Shown piece after piece: positions 19,479-28,732 of a stretch of DNA of 64,000 nucleotides. Origin of the DNA: Anaerocolumna sp. AGMB13020 (GTDB taxonomy: Bacteria; Bacillota; Clostridia; Lachnospirales; Lachnospiraceae). The DNA lies in NCBI RefSeq assembly GCF_033100115.1, contig NZ_CP136910.1:2108001-2172000 (forward strand), given 5' to 3'. Positions within the stretch are counted from its first letter, which is position 1, and every line of letters starts with the position of its first letter. The translations under genes were made by a program, and so were the position numbers. The notes under the pieces were generated by a model. That model ran no database searches. It was given only the letters and a program-made list of their open reading frames with translations, and was not told the origin of the DNA.

Positions 19479-20966
19479 CTAAATATTTAACTCTTCTACA
19501 TAATTTTCCAAGCTTTGAAAGGAGAACAGGAATTCAGTGCCTTTTCCTTCTTCACTGTTTACGGTTATTACACCATCATGTTTTAAGGCAATCTGCTTTG
19601 CAATTGCAAGCCCCAGACCTGAGCCCTGTGCATTTTGTTTTAGCTTGGAACGATAAAATTTATCAAAAATAAAAGGCAATTCTTCTTTTGAGATACCAAT
19701 ACCTTCATCTCTGATTGATATTATTAGTTTATCCTTTTTGCTTAGATTTATGTGTATGGCAGAATTTACATGAGAGAACTTAATGGCATTGTCAAGTATG
19801 ATTAAAAACATTTGTTTTAAACGATCATAATCTCCCATCATGGTATAGGCAGGCTGATCCCCTGAAAGGATCATCTCTATTTCTTTATTCTGGCATAAAG
19901 GATGAAAGCTTTTTAACAGATCTTCGAAAATCTGGTTAACATTAACCGGCTCCTTCTCTACCTCAAAATCCGGATTCTGCATCTTGGACAATAACAAAAG
20001 ATCTCCTACCAGTCTTTCCATCCCCTTGCATTCACCCAGGATCTTAACATAGTACTGGTATACTTTCTCTTCATCGGTTACCACACCGTCTAATAAGGTT
20101 TCGGTATAGGCCCTAATAACAGTAATAGGTGTTCTAAGTTCATGAGATACGTTAGCAAAAAAATCCGTTCTTATCTGCTCCCTGTTAAGCCTTTCTTCTT
20201 CATTTTCCTTCAGACGGTCAGCCAGAATATCGATGGTAGTGGCCAGATCCCCTATCTCATCCTTGCGTTTCAGTGCTAATTTACTCTGGTATTTGCCGTC
20301 CGCCAATTGAAGGGCTGTGATTCTCATGGAGCTGATAGGCTTCGTAATACCACTGGCAAATAATATGGCAATAATAAAGGAAATGAAAAGAGCAATACCT
20401 ACACTGGAATAAATCAGGGTCACACTGCTTCTGACTATATCCTCCTGTTTCTTAACATCTGACCGAAGCAGTACTACTCCTACTACTTCCCCGTTAATAA
20501 TGACTGGGTAACCCTGTATGGCAGAACTGCCCCCGAATTCTTCGTAATAACCGCTCCGGTACAGGGTCTCTCTGTTAAAAGCCCCTTCTATTACGGTTAT
20601 ACAATCTGGTGATAAGACCACATTTTCCAGATTCAGATTCTCAAACTTCTTATCCATTGGATTAGTGGAATTGGGATTTGAAATGGTCCAGATATCCAGT
20701 TCGTCAGGGTCTACATCCTGTATGATCTGCTGATTATCCAGATACTCCTCCGATTCGTTATTAATGATAGCCTTGGACAAATCATCTATTATAAAGCTTG
20801 CCTGCTTTAACATTTTATTCTGATAGCTTTTTTTCGTTGCGCTTTCATACAGGTTTACAAAGATAAGACCTACCATTATGGCAAACAGAGTCAGAACAAG
20901 GGCATAGTTAATATATACTTTAAAAAAAAGCCTGTTAAAAGGCTTCCTCTGCTGCTTTCTATCCAT
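19479..20966 (-). CDS. Sensor histidine kinase (two-component system)
   Basis: The 495-residue membrane kinase has TM1 at ~19-42, an extracytoplasmic sensor of ~140 residues, TM2 at ~186-207, HAMP (~208-260), HisKA with FFANVSHELRTPITVI (phospho-acceptor His near 273) and a HATPase_c domain with N, G1 and G2 boxes (ILDNAIKFS, IRDEGIGISKEE, QGSGLGLAIAK). It autophosphorylates and would pass phosphate to the response regulator encoded just upstream on the same strand, 205 nt away. The architecture is PhoR/ResE-like. The signal is unknown, and nothing in the sensor region points to a specific ligand. The gene ends before the structured RNA promoter. Confidence 0.93.
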   Translation of the reverse strand: MDRKQQRKPFNRLFFKVYINYALVLTLFAIMVGLIFVNLYESATKKSYQNKMLKQASFIIDDLSKAIINNESEEYLDNQQIIQDVDPDELDIWTISNPNSTNPMDKKFENLNLENVVLSPDCITVIEGAFNRETLYRSGYYEEFGGSSAIQGYPVIINGEVVGVVLLRSDVKKQEDIVRSSVTLIYSSVGIALFISFIIAILFASGITKPISSMRITALQLADGKYQSKLALKRKDEIGDLATTIDILADRLKENEEERLNREQIRTDFFANVSHELRTPITVIRAYTETLLDGVVTDEEKVYQYYVKILGECKGMERLVGDLLLLSKMQNPDFEVEKEPVNVNQIFEDLLKSFHPLCQNKEIEMILSGDQPAYTMMGDYDRLKQMFLIILDNAIKFSHVNSAIHINLSKKDKLIISIRDEGIGISKEELPFIFDKFYRSKLKQNAQGSGLGLAIAKQIALKHDGVITVNSEEGKGTEFLFSFQSLENYVEELNI

Positions 20967-21172
20967 TTATTCCTCTTTTCTGAATATGGAATTTTTCTAA
21001 CAATCAGTTCTCAATATTCCTTTTATAAATATGACTTAAGTGTCAAATGCCGTGCTACCATCTGTGAAAGACTGACCACTGGCCTTTTGACACTCAAATC
21101 AAATAGTTTACTACAAAAAAGGACATTCATAAAGCTTCTCAACGATAAGTAATCTTATTACGAATTCTTATG

Positions 21173-21868
21173 CTATGCCTCTTCTATCTCAAATTTATAT
21201 CCTACCCCCCAGATGGTCTTAATATTCCATTCGGGATGAGGAAGCGCATCCAATTTGGCCCGCAGCCTCTTAATGTGAGAATCGACGGTTCTGCTGTCAC
21301 CAAAATAATCAAAGCCCCAAAGACTATCCAGAAGATTATCCCTGGTAAATACCTTGTTGGGGTTTTTTGCCAGTGTCCACATGGTCTCTATTTCTTTTTT
21401 TGTAAGTGACATTCTGTTTCCGTTGATATGCAACGTATATTCATCCAGATTTATTGTCATATTACATACTGTTATTGTATTTTCAGATGTGACTTCCTTC
21501 TCAGTCTTGGTCATTCTGCGAAGTACTGCCCTCACTCTTGCCATGACTTCACTTGGGCTGAAGGGTTTAACAATGTAATCATCTGCACCGATATCAAGCC
21601 CCATTATTTTCTCGAAGTCCTCACCCCTAGCTGTAATTAAAAGCACCGGGACATTGGATACTGCGCGAATCTTTCTGCATACTTCATAGCCATCTTCTTT
21701 TGGCATCATAACATCCAGAAGGACTGCCGCAGGATTATATCTTTCAAATAAACGAAAAGCTTCTTCTCCATCACCAGCTATTACCGGTTCCAAGCCTTCT
21801 TTTTTGGAATAGGCTGACAAAACATCTGTTATGTCCTGATTATCATCGGCAATTAGTATGTATTGCAT
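21173..21868 (-). CDS. OmpR/PhoB-family response regulator
   Basis: The 231-residue protein has a receiver domain (acidic pair D8-D9, phospho-acceptor D52 in LLDVMMPKEDG, switch Thr in LLITARGED, Lys in VKPFSPSE) and a C-terminal winged helix with TFLTKKEIE-like recognition features (MSLTKKEIETMWTLAKNPNKV, DSRTVDSHIKRLRAKL). It binds DNA as a dimer when phosphorylated. SD TTGGAGGAAAAGAA precedes the ATG. It pairs with the histidine kinase that follows. Target genes are unknown; the flavin lipoprotein operon next door has its own MerR-type regulator. Confidence 0.93.
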   Translation of the reverse strand: MQYILIADDNQDITDVLSAYSKKEGLEPVIAGDGEEAFRLFERYNPAAVLLDVMMPKEDGYEVCRKIRAVSNVPVLLITARGEDFEKIMGLDIGADDYIVKPFSPSEVMARVRAVLRRMTKTEKEVTSENTITVCNMTINLDEYTLHINGNRMSLTKKEIETMWTLAKNPNKVFTRDNLLDSLWGFDYFGDSRTVDSHIKRLRAKLDALPHPEWNIKTIWGVGYKFEIEEA

Positions 21869-22198
21869 TTCTTTTCCTCCAATATCACTTTTAAGCCTTA
21901 TTTCAAATATTATATGTTACTTTACATAGAAAAAGGCACATGAAAACTATGAGCAACTCATAAATCCACGAATTCCTCCTATATAAGTTGAATTTTAGCT
22001 TTTTCTGTTCCCGTGTATAAGAATGGGTAAATCTTTTGTATTTCTTGTTGGTAAACAGTTAAACCATAATCGAGCTTATATATCTCTGATGTAGCAGTAG
22101 CAAATTTGCTTCATATACACCTCATTATATCTGTCTTAGGCCGTAAAAACAAGTGTCTGACGCATATTGGATGAAATTTGTAAGTTCTGTAAGAAAAA
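21869..22198. other. Gene-free upstream region of the response regulator
   Basis: About 330 bases between the response regulator start and the flavin-reductase terminator hold no gene that I can support. The segment is AT-rich with no clear repeat or dyad. The promoter of the two-component operon must lie here, but no consensus promoter stands out. Confidence 0.4.
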
Positions 22199-22273
22199 TT
22201 TAAGAAAAACCGCCGCATAGAAAGTCAGAATTCTCCAGAAAAGTATCTGGTTATCCTATTTCTATGCCGCGGT
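22199..22273 (-). terminator. Terminator of the flavin lipoprotein gene
   Basis: The arms 22209-22223 (accgccgcatagaaa) and 22259-22273 pair over 15 bp with one mismatch. On the minus strand the stem is followed by GTTTTTCTTAAATTTTTC, a U-rich tail, 25 nt after the reductase stop codon. Confidence 0.8.
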
Positions 22274-22297
22274 CATCAATTTACCACATTATGGCTG

Positions 22298-24262
22298 CTA
22301 TTTTGCAGTTAACGCATAAGCAGCAGCATTTTCTCCCCCAAGACGGCCTGAGGTAAAGGAATAACCGATACCGACACCATTTCCGACATAGGTATCATTA
22401 AATAGTACTCCCTCTGATTCCAGTCCTACGGCATATAATCCCTTAATCGGTGTTCTTTCTTCGTTAAGGACTTTGAATTTCGTATTCACAAGCAGTCCGC
22501 CTACAGAACCCAGATTGTTGATTTCAGCTACAATTGCGTAATAAGGGCCTTCCTCTCCCATGCTCAGCAGGTAATCAGAGGATTTGCCAAACTCTGTATC
22601 CACCCCAGTCTTTGTAGCTTCCACATAATTATTGTACGCTTCCGCAAAGGTGTCTACATCCATTCCTGCATTTTCAGCCAGTTCTTCGATGGTATTTCCC
22701 TTATAACCGTCACCGTTGGCAACCATGGAATCAAATACCTTTTCTACCTCCGCCCACGGATTTTCAAGGGTAAACTGGTCTTTAAAGTCCGCGTAAAATT
22801 CAGGGGGCAGTCCTGGCAGTTTCGGTGCGTTGACACCACTCATACCTTTTGCCGCCAGTAAATCTAACTGTGCTTTTGATACGATTACCAGATGATAAGC
22901 ACCATTAAAAGCACTGGTGTTGGCAGCTGCCACAGCTGTCAGGGTGGAGGCCTCGTCCCTAAATCTTGCTCCGGAAGGACCTACATTCATAAAATTCGGC
23001 AGGTAAGACAACATAAGAGGATAACTTGCCTGGAAGGAAGTATATTCCTTCTTTAGATTACCTGTTGCTTTCGCAAGGGTCTGATGAAGCATCTGCCCTC
23101 CGATATTATCAGGAACCTTTGCTCCGATATCCCAGGCCATCTGAAGTCCTTCTCCGATATTTTGTCCAAGACCACCGTTAACGCCTTCAAAGCCAAATAA
23201 CTCTTTTACCATTTCAGCATTGGCAGCATATCCGCCGGTTGCCAGCACTACGCTTTTCGCAGTGATATTAAGAATGGTTCCGTCTGCTTTCTCTGCACTG
23301 ATACCGGTAACTGCACCGGCTTTATCGGTTAACAGCTTTTTACCGGTTGTTTCTGTAAGCACCTGTCCGCCTGCTTTTACAACGGAAGCCTCCAGCATAC
23401 TGCGAAGGATTTCCTGACGTGTGTTATAGGCAGGAAGAACATGGAGCTGTTCTCCACCAAAATTAAGGAAGGTGGTCTGATAGCCTTTCTTTGCAAGCCA
23501 GTCATAGGTTTCTCCGGATTTTGTAACATATTGTCTGATTGCAGCTGCATCCACTCTCCAGTGATTATTAACGATCCAGTCTGATATTTCCTTTTCTACT
23601 TCCACTTTCACACCATTCTCAAGAGCAGCAGATGAGTTGTAGAACTTTCCTGCCCAGGATAAGTTACTGGCACCGCCAATTACTGCTGTTTTCTCTATAA
23701 TAATGACCTTGGCTCCTTTGTCTGCTGCCGAGACTGCTGCTGAGACACCGGAGGCACCTGCGCCAATTACGACCACATCTGCAGTCAGTTCCTCGGTCTT
23801 GCCTTCGCCTTCTTTTACTGTTTCTCTGGCTTTTAATGCCTCTACATCACCACCTGCCTGCTTTACCGCGTTCTCAATAGCTGCCAGGATTCCATCACTG
23901 GATTCGGTAGCACCTGATACGGCATCCACATCCAAGGTCTGTCCATTTAATACTTTATCCTTTATGGTATTTAAAGCTTCATCCCCAAGACCCTCTGTCT
24001 CAGTCTGATTCACAATCTTAATATCTGTTATATCTGTGTCACTGAAGGTCACCTCGATCTGAATAAGGCCATCCTTTCCTTCTGCTTCACCTGTATAGGT
24101 ACCGGCTTTATAGGTAACCTCTCCCTGCGCTTCACCGGTTACCTCCGCTTTATTATCATTTTCATTTTTCTTATCGTTCTGTTCCTTTTTGTTGCAGCCG
24201 GTAAAAACAGCGAACACCAGCATAAAAACAGTTAATAAAATAACATACTTCTTCTTTTTCAT
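22298..24262 (-). CDS. Extracytoplasmic FMN_bind/FAD lipoprotein reductase (fumarate/urocanate reductase-like)
   Basis: The 654-residue lipoprotein has a signal peptide ending in the lipobox FTGC (C23), an FMN_bind domain (~50-135) with the flavinylation motif D-A-V-S-G-A-T (T118, the predicted site of covalent FMN attachment by ApbE) and a flavocytochrome-c-type FAD domain from ~160 (VVVIGAGASGVSAAVSA). No haem motif (CxxCH) is present. Related proteins reduce fumarate, urocanate, methacrylate or similar acceptors at the outer face of the membrane, fed by flavin-based electron transfer. KGLYAVGLESEGVLFNDTYV is the usual C-terminal FAD segment. The substrate is not predictable. A MerR-type gene lies upstream on the same strand, and the promoter has the spacing of MerR activation, which suggests induction by a small molecule, perhaps the acceptor. 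SD GGGAGAGGAAAAC precedes the ATG. Confidence 0.88.
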   Translation of the reverse strand: MKKKKYVILLTVFMLVFAVFTGCNKKEQNDKKNENDNKAEVTGEAQGEVTYKAGTYTGEAEGKDGLIQIEVTFSDTDITDIKIVNQTETEGLGDEALNTIKDKVLNGQTLDVDAVSGATESSDGILAAIENAVKQAGGDVEALKARETVKEGEGKTEELTADVVVIGAGASGVSAAVSAADKGAKVIIIEKTAVIGGASNLSWAGKFYNSSAALENGVKVEVEKEISDWIVNNHWRVDAAAIRQYVTKSGETYDWLAKKGYQTTFLNFGGEQLHVLPAYNTRQEILRSMLEASVVKAGGQVLTETTGKKLLTDKAGAVTGISAEKADGTILNITAKSVVLATGGYAANAEMVKELFGFEGVNGGLGQNIGEGLQMAWDIGAKVPDNIGGQMLHQTLAKATGNLKKEYTSFQASYPLMLSYLPNFMNVGPSGARFRDEASTLTAVAAANTSAFNGAYHLVIVSKAQLDLLAAKGMSGVNAPKLPGLPPEFYADFKDQFTLENPWAEVEKVFDSMVANGDGYKGNTIEELAENAGMDVDTFAEAYNNYVEATKTGVDTEFGKSSDYLLSMGEEGPYYAIVAEINNLGSVGGLLVNTKFKVLNEERTPIKGLYAVGLESEGVLFNDTYVGNGVGIGYSFTSGRLGGENAAAYALTAK

Positions 24263-24312
24263 GTTTTCCTCTCCCTTGTTGTGTATGACTTTTTCATTGT
24301 TTCTGCAGCTTT

Positions 24313-24343
24313 ATCATAAACCCTGGTGTAACACCAATGTCAA
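24313..24343 (-). promoter_or_regulatory. MerR-type promoter (19-bp spacer with central dyad)
   Basis: On the minus strand TTGACA (24338-24343) and TATGAT (24313-24318) are separated by 19 bp, too long for normal sigma-A use. The spacer carries the perfect dyad TGGTG-TAA-CACCA (24324-24336). This is the architecture that MerR-family activators untwist. The reductase gene starts ~50 bp downstream and a MerR-family gene ends ~65 bp upstream. Confidence 0.85.
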
Positions 24344-24408
24344 TAGTTTGTTAAATAACAAACAAGACGCCACAATTTTTCCCAGCAGTGAGGCTAATAA
24401 CATACCCC

Positions 24409-25218
24409 TTAATTTCCCACGGGTATGTTAACTTCAATATAAGTACGGCGCTGGATTTCTGAGTTTTCCGTCAAAACAATCTTTCCAAAAATATCTCCGT
24501 CTATTTTATATCCTTTTTCCTTTATGTACTCCAGCATAAAGAATATCGAATCCTTTGTAATATAATCGCTGGTGGAAATAATCAGTGAGGATACACAGCT
24601 TGCAGGAGGAATATACTCTACTCCTTCATCCGGGGTTAGTTTAAGTCTCCTGGCATCCCCCTCAAATACCGCAAGCCCCCAGTTATAGTTAAAACAGTTG
24701 TTTTCGCTTAAAGCCTCCTGTCGATCTATGTGAAACGAAAAAAAGGTAAAGGGCAGGTATTTCATCCATTCCTCCACTATCTCAGTCAGAGAAGAATCTT
24801 TACGCAATCTGTTCTTTTCCGTCTGCTTTATTCGATAGACCCCTGGAAGTTCTTTCAGGCTGCACGTTTCCAGTCTGTAATCTATTTCTTCATATTCCAG
24901 GGAGATCTCTGACATTTTCTGAAGCAGTATGTTTTTTTGCTTAATCTCTTCCTCCAGCTGCTTTTTCCTATCCTGAACTTTTTCAATAATAACATTAGAA
25001 TCTGCTCTTCCGGTGAGACTGGCAGCTTCCTGCATGGAGAACTCAAGGCTTCTGTACCAACGGCTCATCAACATGTTTCTGGCATCAAAATCGTTAAAAT
25101 AACGATAGCTGTTTCTTTTATCTTTTGTCGGATTGATGATGCCGTGTTTTTCATACAACCGCAAGGTATCAACAGTTACTCCCAGCAATTCTGCAAATTC
25201 CCTTATCGTATATTTCAT
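24409..25218 (-). CDS. MerR-family transcriptional activator with GyrI/BmrR-like effector domain
   Basis: The ~269-residue protein starts with a MerR winged-helix domain (KYTIREFAELLGVTVDTLRLYEKHGII), then RNSYRYFNDFDARNMLMSRWYRSLEFSM, a dimerising coiled coil (~75-115) and a C-terminal domain of ~150 residues that resembles the GyrI-like effector-binding domains of BmrR and TipA. There is no metal-binding cysteine cluster, so an organic effector is more likely than a metal. The frame starts at 25227 (MGR), but that ATG is only one nt from AAGGAG; the ATG at 25216-25218 is spaced 10 nt and is preferred. It lies upstream of the flavin lipoprotein gene, whose promoter has the 19-bp spacer dyad expected of a MerR target. 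Confidence 0.87.
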   Translation of the reverse strand: MKYTIREFAELLGVTVDTLRLYEKHGIINPTKDKRNSYRYFNDFDARNMLMSRWYRSLEFSMQEAASLTGRADSNVIIEKVQDRKKQLEEEIKQKNILLQKMSEISLEYEEIDYRLETCSLKELPGVYRIKQTEKNRLRKDSSLTEIVEEWMKYLPFTFFSFHIDRQEALSENNCFNYNWGLAVFEGDARRLKLTPDEGVEYIPPASCVSSLIISTSDYITKDSIFFMLEYIKEKGYKIDGDIFGKIVLTENSEIQRRTYIEVNIPVGN

Positions 25219-25441
25219 TCTGCCCATGCTCCTTCTTACTCACAGTCTTGTAAAATCCATAGTTACACTTTTGTCAGATTCTATTAATCATTAAATGAAA
25301 CAATAATAATAAACTGACATTTATATATCATATATGAAATATCGTCATTAATCTATAGTCATTCCCTATTACATTGTTTTGACTGCAGAGCTTACATCAA
25401 TCAAATAATAATCGTAAGATTCGTAAGAAAAAATTAAGAAA

Positions 25442-25470
25442 TTGACATGATTCTGACAAATTAATATATT
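25442..25470 (+). promoter_or_regulatory. Upstream promoter P1 of the Ig-like secreted protein
   Basis: TTGACA (25442-25447), a 17-bp spacer and TATATT (25465-25470) on the plus strand. It lies ~90 bp before a second promoter. Confidence 0.6.
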
Positions 25471-25501
25471 ATTTTAATAAGGTACATAATAAGATACATA
25501 A

Positions 25502-25526
25502 CCGTGATGTTACATGAATTTCACGG
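25502..25526. promoter_or_regulatory. Interrupted dyad upstream of promoter P2
   Basis: CCGTGA (25502-25507) and TCACGG (25521-25526) form an inverted repeat with a 13-bp centre, ending six bases before the -35 box of P2 and downstream of P1. The placement would suit a regulator that blocks P1 readthrough or activates P2. The regulator is unknown. Confidence 0.4.
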
Positions 25527-25532
25527 AAAGTG

Positions 25533-25561
25533 TTGGAAACAGGCCATATTATTGATATAAT
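25533..25561 (+). promoter_or_regulatory. Proximal promoter P2 of the Ig-like secreted protein
   Basis: TTGGAA (25533-25538), a 17-bp spacer and TATAAT (25556-25561), giving a leader of ~60 nt. An SD (TTAGGAGGATAATGCC) precedes the ATG at 25627. Confidence 0.7.
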
Positions 25562-25626
25562 AGTATATAGAAAGCCACCTTTACTTTCTGTAATATCAAA
25601 TGACCTGTCATTAGGAGGATAATGCC

Positions 25627-26280
25627 ATGAAATTTGCTTTATGGAAAAAATGCCTTCTGGCATTTGGCATATGTTTATTCCTGTCTGTATTATTGCCGCC
25701 CGTATTTGGCAGTACTGCAGTTGCCAGTGCAACAACTACTGATGAAGAACAAAACAGCATTAAATTAAATGTAAAGAGTAAGTCCCTGGTAAAAGATTCA
25801 ACTTTCAACTTAAAGCTGTACAATGTTACAGAAAGCCAGAAAGTGTCCTACAAATCCGGTGATACCGCCATTGCAACAGTTGATGACTCCGGTCTTATAA
25901 CCGCTGTTGACTTTGGAACTGCTTCCATAACTGCTACCATTAAAGATGGCACTAAGACAGTTGCCACTTTGGACTGCAGTATTACCGTTGGTCCTGCGGC
26001 CTTAAGTATTAAGCTTACCAAATCAGAACTGACCCTGACAGTTGGTGATAAGACTTCCTTAACAGCGATCTTAAAGCCTAACAACACGGTAGAAGAAGCA
26101 AAGTTCTGGAGTAATGATTCCAATATCGCCAGTGTAAGCATTGGCGGAAGAATCACAGCAAAATCTGCTGGTGTTACTTATATCTTCGCTTCTATCGGAA
26201 ATGGTAAATTTGATTATTGCAAAGTTACAGTAGTCGAAAAATCAGATATTACTCCCACTCCATCGGGAACAGCACAGTAA
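25627..26280 (+). CDS. Secreted protein with two bacterial Ig-like (BIG2) domains
   Basis: The 217-residue protein has a signal peptide (~1-37, cleavage near AVASA), then two BIG2-type Ig-like domains: ~42-122 (SGDTAIATVDDSGLITAVDFGTASITA) and ~127-210 (SNDSNIASVSIGGRITAKSAGVTYI). No catalytic domain, anchor motif or membrane segment follows, so it is probably released or held on the surface by interactions. BIG2 domains usually serve as spacers or in adhesion and carbohydrate contact. It is transcribed alone from one or two promoters and ends in a strong terminator. Function unknown. Confidence 0.82.
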   Translation: MKFALWKKCLLAFGICLFLSVLLPPVFGSTAVASATTTDEEQNSIKLNVKSKSLVKDSTFNLKLYNVTESQKVSYKSGDTAIATVDDSGLITAVDFGTASITATIKDGTKTVATLDCSITVGPAALSIKLTKSELTLTVGDKTSLTAILKPNNTVEEAKFWSNDSNIASVSIGGRITAKSAGVTYIFASIGNGKFDYCKVTVVEKSDITPTPSGTAQ

Positions 26281-26302
26281 AACAAGAATATTCAGCTTAT
26301 GA

Positions 26303-26366
26303 AAAGCCATAAAAAGGCACCGTAAACATTTAACTTCATGTCTGCGGTGCCTGAATTTATGGCTTT
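26303..26366. terminator. Bidirectional intrinsic terminator
   Basis: A nested stem with AAAGCCATAAA (26303-26313) paired to TTTATGGCTTT (26355-26365) encloses GGCACCG/CGGTGCC. It lies between the convergent Ig-like and flotillin genes, with T-rich DNA on one side and A-rich DNA on the other. Confidence 0.8.
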
Positions 26367-26387
26367 ACAGTTTTATATCTTTACAGT

Positions 26388-27848
26388 TTATACTTCCTTA
26401 TAATCTGTGGAATCCTGTTCTTCCTTCGTCTGACTGGACAGCTCCTCTTTCTTATCCTTTGACAGATTCTTCTTAATAGAGTCTGTAAGGTTAATTCCAG
26501 TAATCGCTTCAATCGTCTCAGGTATCTGAGTTATAATATCTGTTACATAACCGGAAACCTTGGAAGCTCCAGAGCCTTCTCCATTCTTACCACTGTCTAT
26601 AATAACAATTTTCTCAGTCTTCGTAAGAGGTTCTGAAATAGAGGCAGCAATTTCAGGTAATTTCTCAATAATCATCTGTGTTACCGCGGCATCATTATAC
26701 TGCTTGTAAGCTTCTGCTTTCTTCACCATGGTCTGAGCTTCCGCTGTACCTTTTGCAAGGATAGAGGCTGCTTCTGCTTCACCAGTAATTCTGATAGCTT
26801 CCGCTTCTGCTTCTGCCTTTACCTTTATTGCCATACTGGCTGCTTCTGCTTCTTTTAATTCAGAGTATTTCTTGGCATCAGCTTCTTTGCTGATACGGTA
26901 AATATCTGCATCCGCTTCTTTGTTAACAGTAGCAAGTAATTCTTTTTCACGTCTAATAGCTTCTTTATCCTGAATTTCTGCTTCTTTTTCCTTCTTGGTA
27001 AGCTCTACCAGCATGGCAGTTTCAGTAACTTCCTTATCCACTTTGTTCTTCTGGATGGCATAAGCAGCATCTGCTTTCGCTTTTACTGTCTCCTGCTCCT
27101 GACGATAGCCTTGTATCTTTAATTCCTTTTCCTTATTCGCTTCTGCCACCTGGGTTTCTGCGAGAATCTTTGCTTCTTCTCCCAGTCTCTCGGCTTCTGC
27201 TACCTTGATTTTGGTTTCTTTTAAAGCTTCTGCTTCTGCAATTGCAGCATTTTTCTTTACTTCTGCAATACGAGGTTTACCAAGTGCCTCCAGATAGCCA
27301 TTCTTATCAGAGATATCACGAATGGTAAAGACCTTCAGCTCAAGTCCCATACTGGCAAGACCCATGGCTGCAACTTCCTGAACCTGAGAAGCAAACTTTT
27401 CTCTGTCTTTGTAAATCTCTTCAACGGTCATCTTGGAGATAATTTCTCTTAGCTTACCTTCCAATACATCCTTGCCTGTATCTTTTATAACCTCTATGGT
27501 CTGCTGTTCTCTGCCTGTATAAAACTGCTCTACAGCATTTAGAATGCTTTCTTTATCGCTTTTAACCTTAACAACAGCAACACCATCGGCACGGATATCA
27601 ACACCCTGCTCCGTTCTTGCACCCTCTGTACGAATTTCGATTTTCATATTTTCCAATGAAATCTTATCGGCACGTTCCAGCAAAGGGATAACAAAACCAC
27701 CGCCGCCGGAGATAACCCTTTTCTTAAGACCTGTTACAACTACTGCCTTATCCTGGGGCACTCTCTTCCACATGGTGGTAACCAGCAGGATAACCAGAAT
27801 AACAGCTCCTACAATACTTCCTGCAATAATAATAGCTTGTAATGGCAT
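26388..27848 (-). CDS. Flotillin-family SPFH protein
   Basis: The 486-residue protein has an N-terminal membrane hairpin or TM helix (~5-27), an SPFH/band-7 domain (~30-200, ALGKPRIAEVKKNAAIAEA at its end) and a long Ala/Glu-rich coiled coil (~195-400), as in FloT/YuaG. Flotillins form scaffold clusters in membrane microdomains and affect membrane fluidity, secretion and signalling complexes. An NfeD-like gene lies 122 bp upstream on the same strand, the partner normally found with flotillins. The C-terminal tail (~450-486) is highly charged. Length is close to that of B. subtilis FloT. Confidence 0.92.
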   Translation of the reverse strand: MPLQAIIIAGSIVGAVILVILLVTTMWKRVPQDKAVVVTGLKKRVISGGGGFVIPLLERADKISLENMKIEIRTEGARTEQGVDIRADGVAVVKVKSDKESILNAVEQFYTGREQQTIEVIKDTGKDVLEGKLREIISKMTVEEIYKDREKFASQVQEVAAMGLASMGLELKVFTIRDISDKNGYLEALGKPRIAEVKKNAAIAEAEALKETKIKVAEAERLGEEAKILAETQVAEANKEKELKIQGYRQEQETVKAKADAAYAIQKNKVDKEVTETAMLVELTKKEKEAEIQDKEAIRREKELLATVNKEADADIYRISKEADAKKYSELKEAEAASMAIKVKAEAEAEAIRITGEAEAASILAKGTAEAQTMVKKAEAYKQYNDAAVTQMIIEKLPEIAASISEPLTKTEKIVIIDSGKNGEGSGASKVSGYVTDIITQIPETIEAITGINLTDSIKKNLSKDKKEELSSQTKEEQDSTDYKEV

Positions 27849-27970
27849 ACTTTCTTCCTCCTATTAACACGTACTCCCATAGTATAAGTTGATAGCCTTG
27901 TATAAAGGGCACTCCTATAACCATGGTTTCCTAATTTATATCAGATACGATATAGGTTTTACCTTATGTA

Positions 27971-28510
27971 TCAGATATTCTCTGTGGATGTAACATAAAA
28001 TACATACTCTTCAATCCAGCAGATGGCCACACTTCCTCCTGCTTTGATTTCTCCACCGTTTATTGTCTTGGCGGGTGAGGTATAACTGTTTCCATTTATA
28101 ATATACCTTATCTCTCCAAAGCCATTCTCCATTATGGTCTCCGATACAGTAGCCGGCAGCCCAACAAGATCCTTTACATCCGGTGTGCTGGTACTTTGGG
28201 CTTTCTTAAGGGGTGTTATGATGAAATGCTGTATGGCGAAACATACTGCAAAACCGGTAACTGCAGATAGGAACAGCATTAATATCCAGAACAAGCCTGG
28301 AACCTTCTCCCACAGAATCCATCCCATACCGCCAAATACTGCTGAAAACAAAACGAAAACAATCGGACTAAAGGGAAGTGCAATGGAACTTCCTCCAAAA
28401 TCCAGGTCAAAGCCGTCAATCCCAACAATATCAAAGAGGCTTCCCAAAAGAACTGATATAATTATCAATGCAATACCTGCAAAAAAACAAACCTGAAATA
28501 GCAATAGCAT
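27971..28510 (-). CDS. NfeD-like membrane protein
   Basis: The 179-residue protein has an N-terminal TM helix (~3-24), two further TM helices (~45-95) and a C-terminal OB-fold domain (~115-175, VGLPATVSETIMENGFGEIRY, PAKTINGGEIKAGGSVAI) of the short NfeD/YuaF type. NfeD proteins accompany flotillins and are thought to act with them in membrane organisation. The SD is strong (ACAGGAGGTGTTAAG), but it is also one arm of a small CTCC/GGAG hairpin. The promoter at 28733-28761 gives a ~220-nt leader. Confidence 0.85.
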   Translation of the reverse strand: MLLLFQVCFFAGIALIIISVLLGSLFDIVGIDGFDLDFGGSSIALPFSPIVFVLFSAVFGGMGWILWEKVPGLFWILMLFLSAVTGFAVCFAIQHFIITPLKKAQSTSTPDVKDLVGLPATVSETIMENGFGEIRYIINGNSYTSPAKTINGGEIKAGGSVAICWIEEYVFYVTSTENI

Positions 28511-28576
28511 CTTAACACCTCCTGTGTGGAGTTTTTTTATTTCTTCACGCTTAAGTTGATTTCTATGTCTTTCACC

Positions 28577-28622
28577 TGTGTAATATAATCATATTCCATC
28601 CCGATTAATTCCATATTACACA
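28577..28622 (-). other. 10-bp stem-loop in the nfeD-flotillin leader
   Basis: TGTGTAATAT and ATATTACACA (arms 28577-28586 and 28613-28622) form a perfect 10-bp stem with a 26-nt loop, ~70 nt before the nfeD start codon and inside the predicted leader. Nearby, GGTGT/ACACC arms (~28700-28724) give a second weaker pairing. No known riboswitch was recognised. Confidence 0.4.
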
Positions 28623-28732
28623 AATATTAAAATTGGATTAGAATTTTATTCTGCCGATGTGTCTGAAAACTGCCTGTTCTACACTGAACATGCAAAACGG
28701 TGTAATGTGTTTCTGGACACACCCTCATTTCT

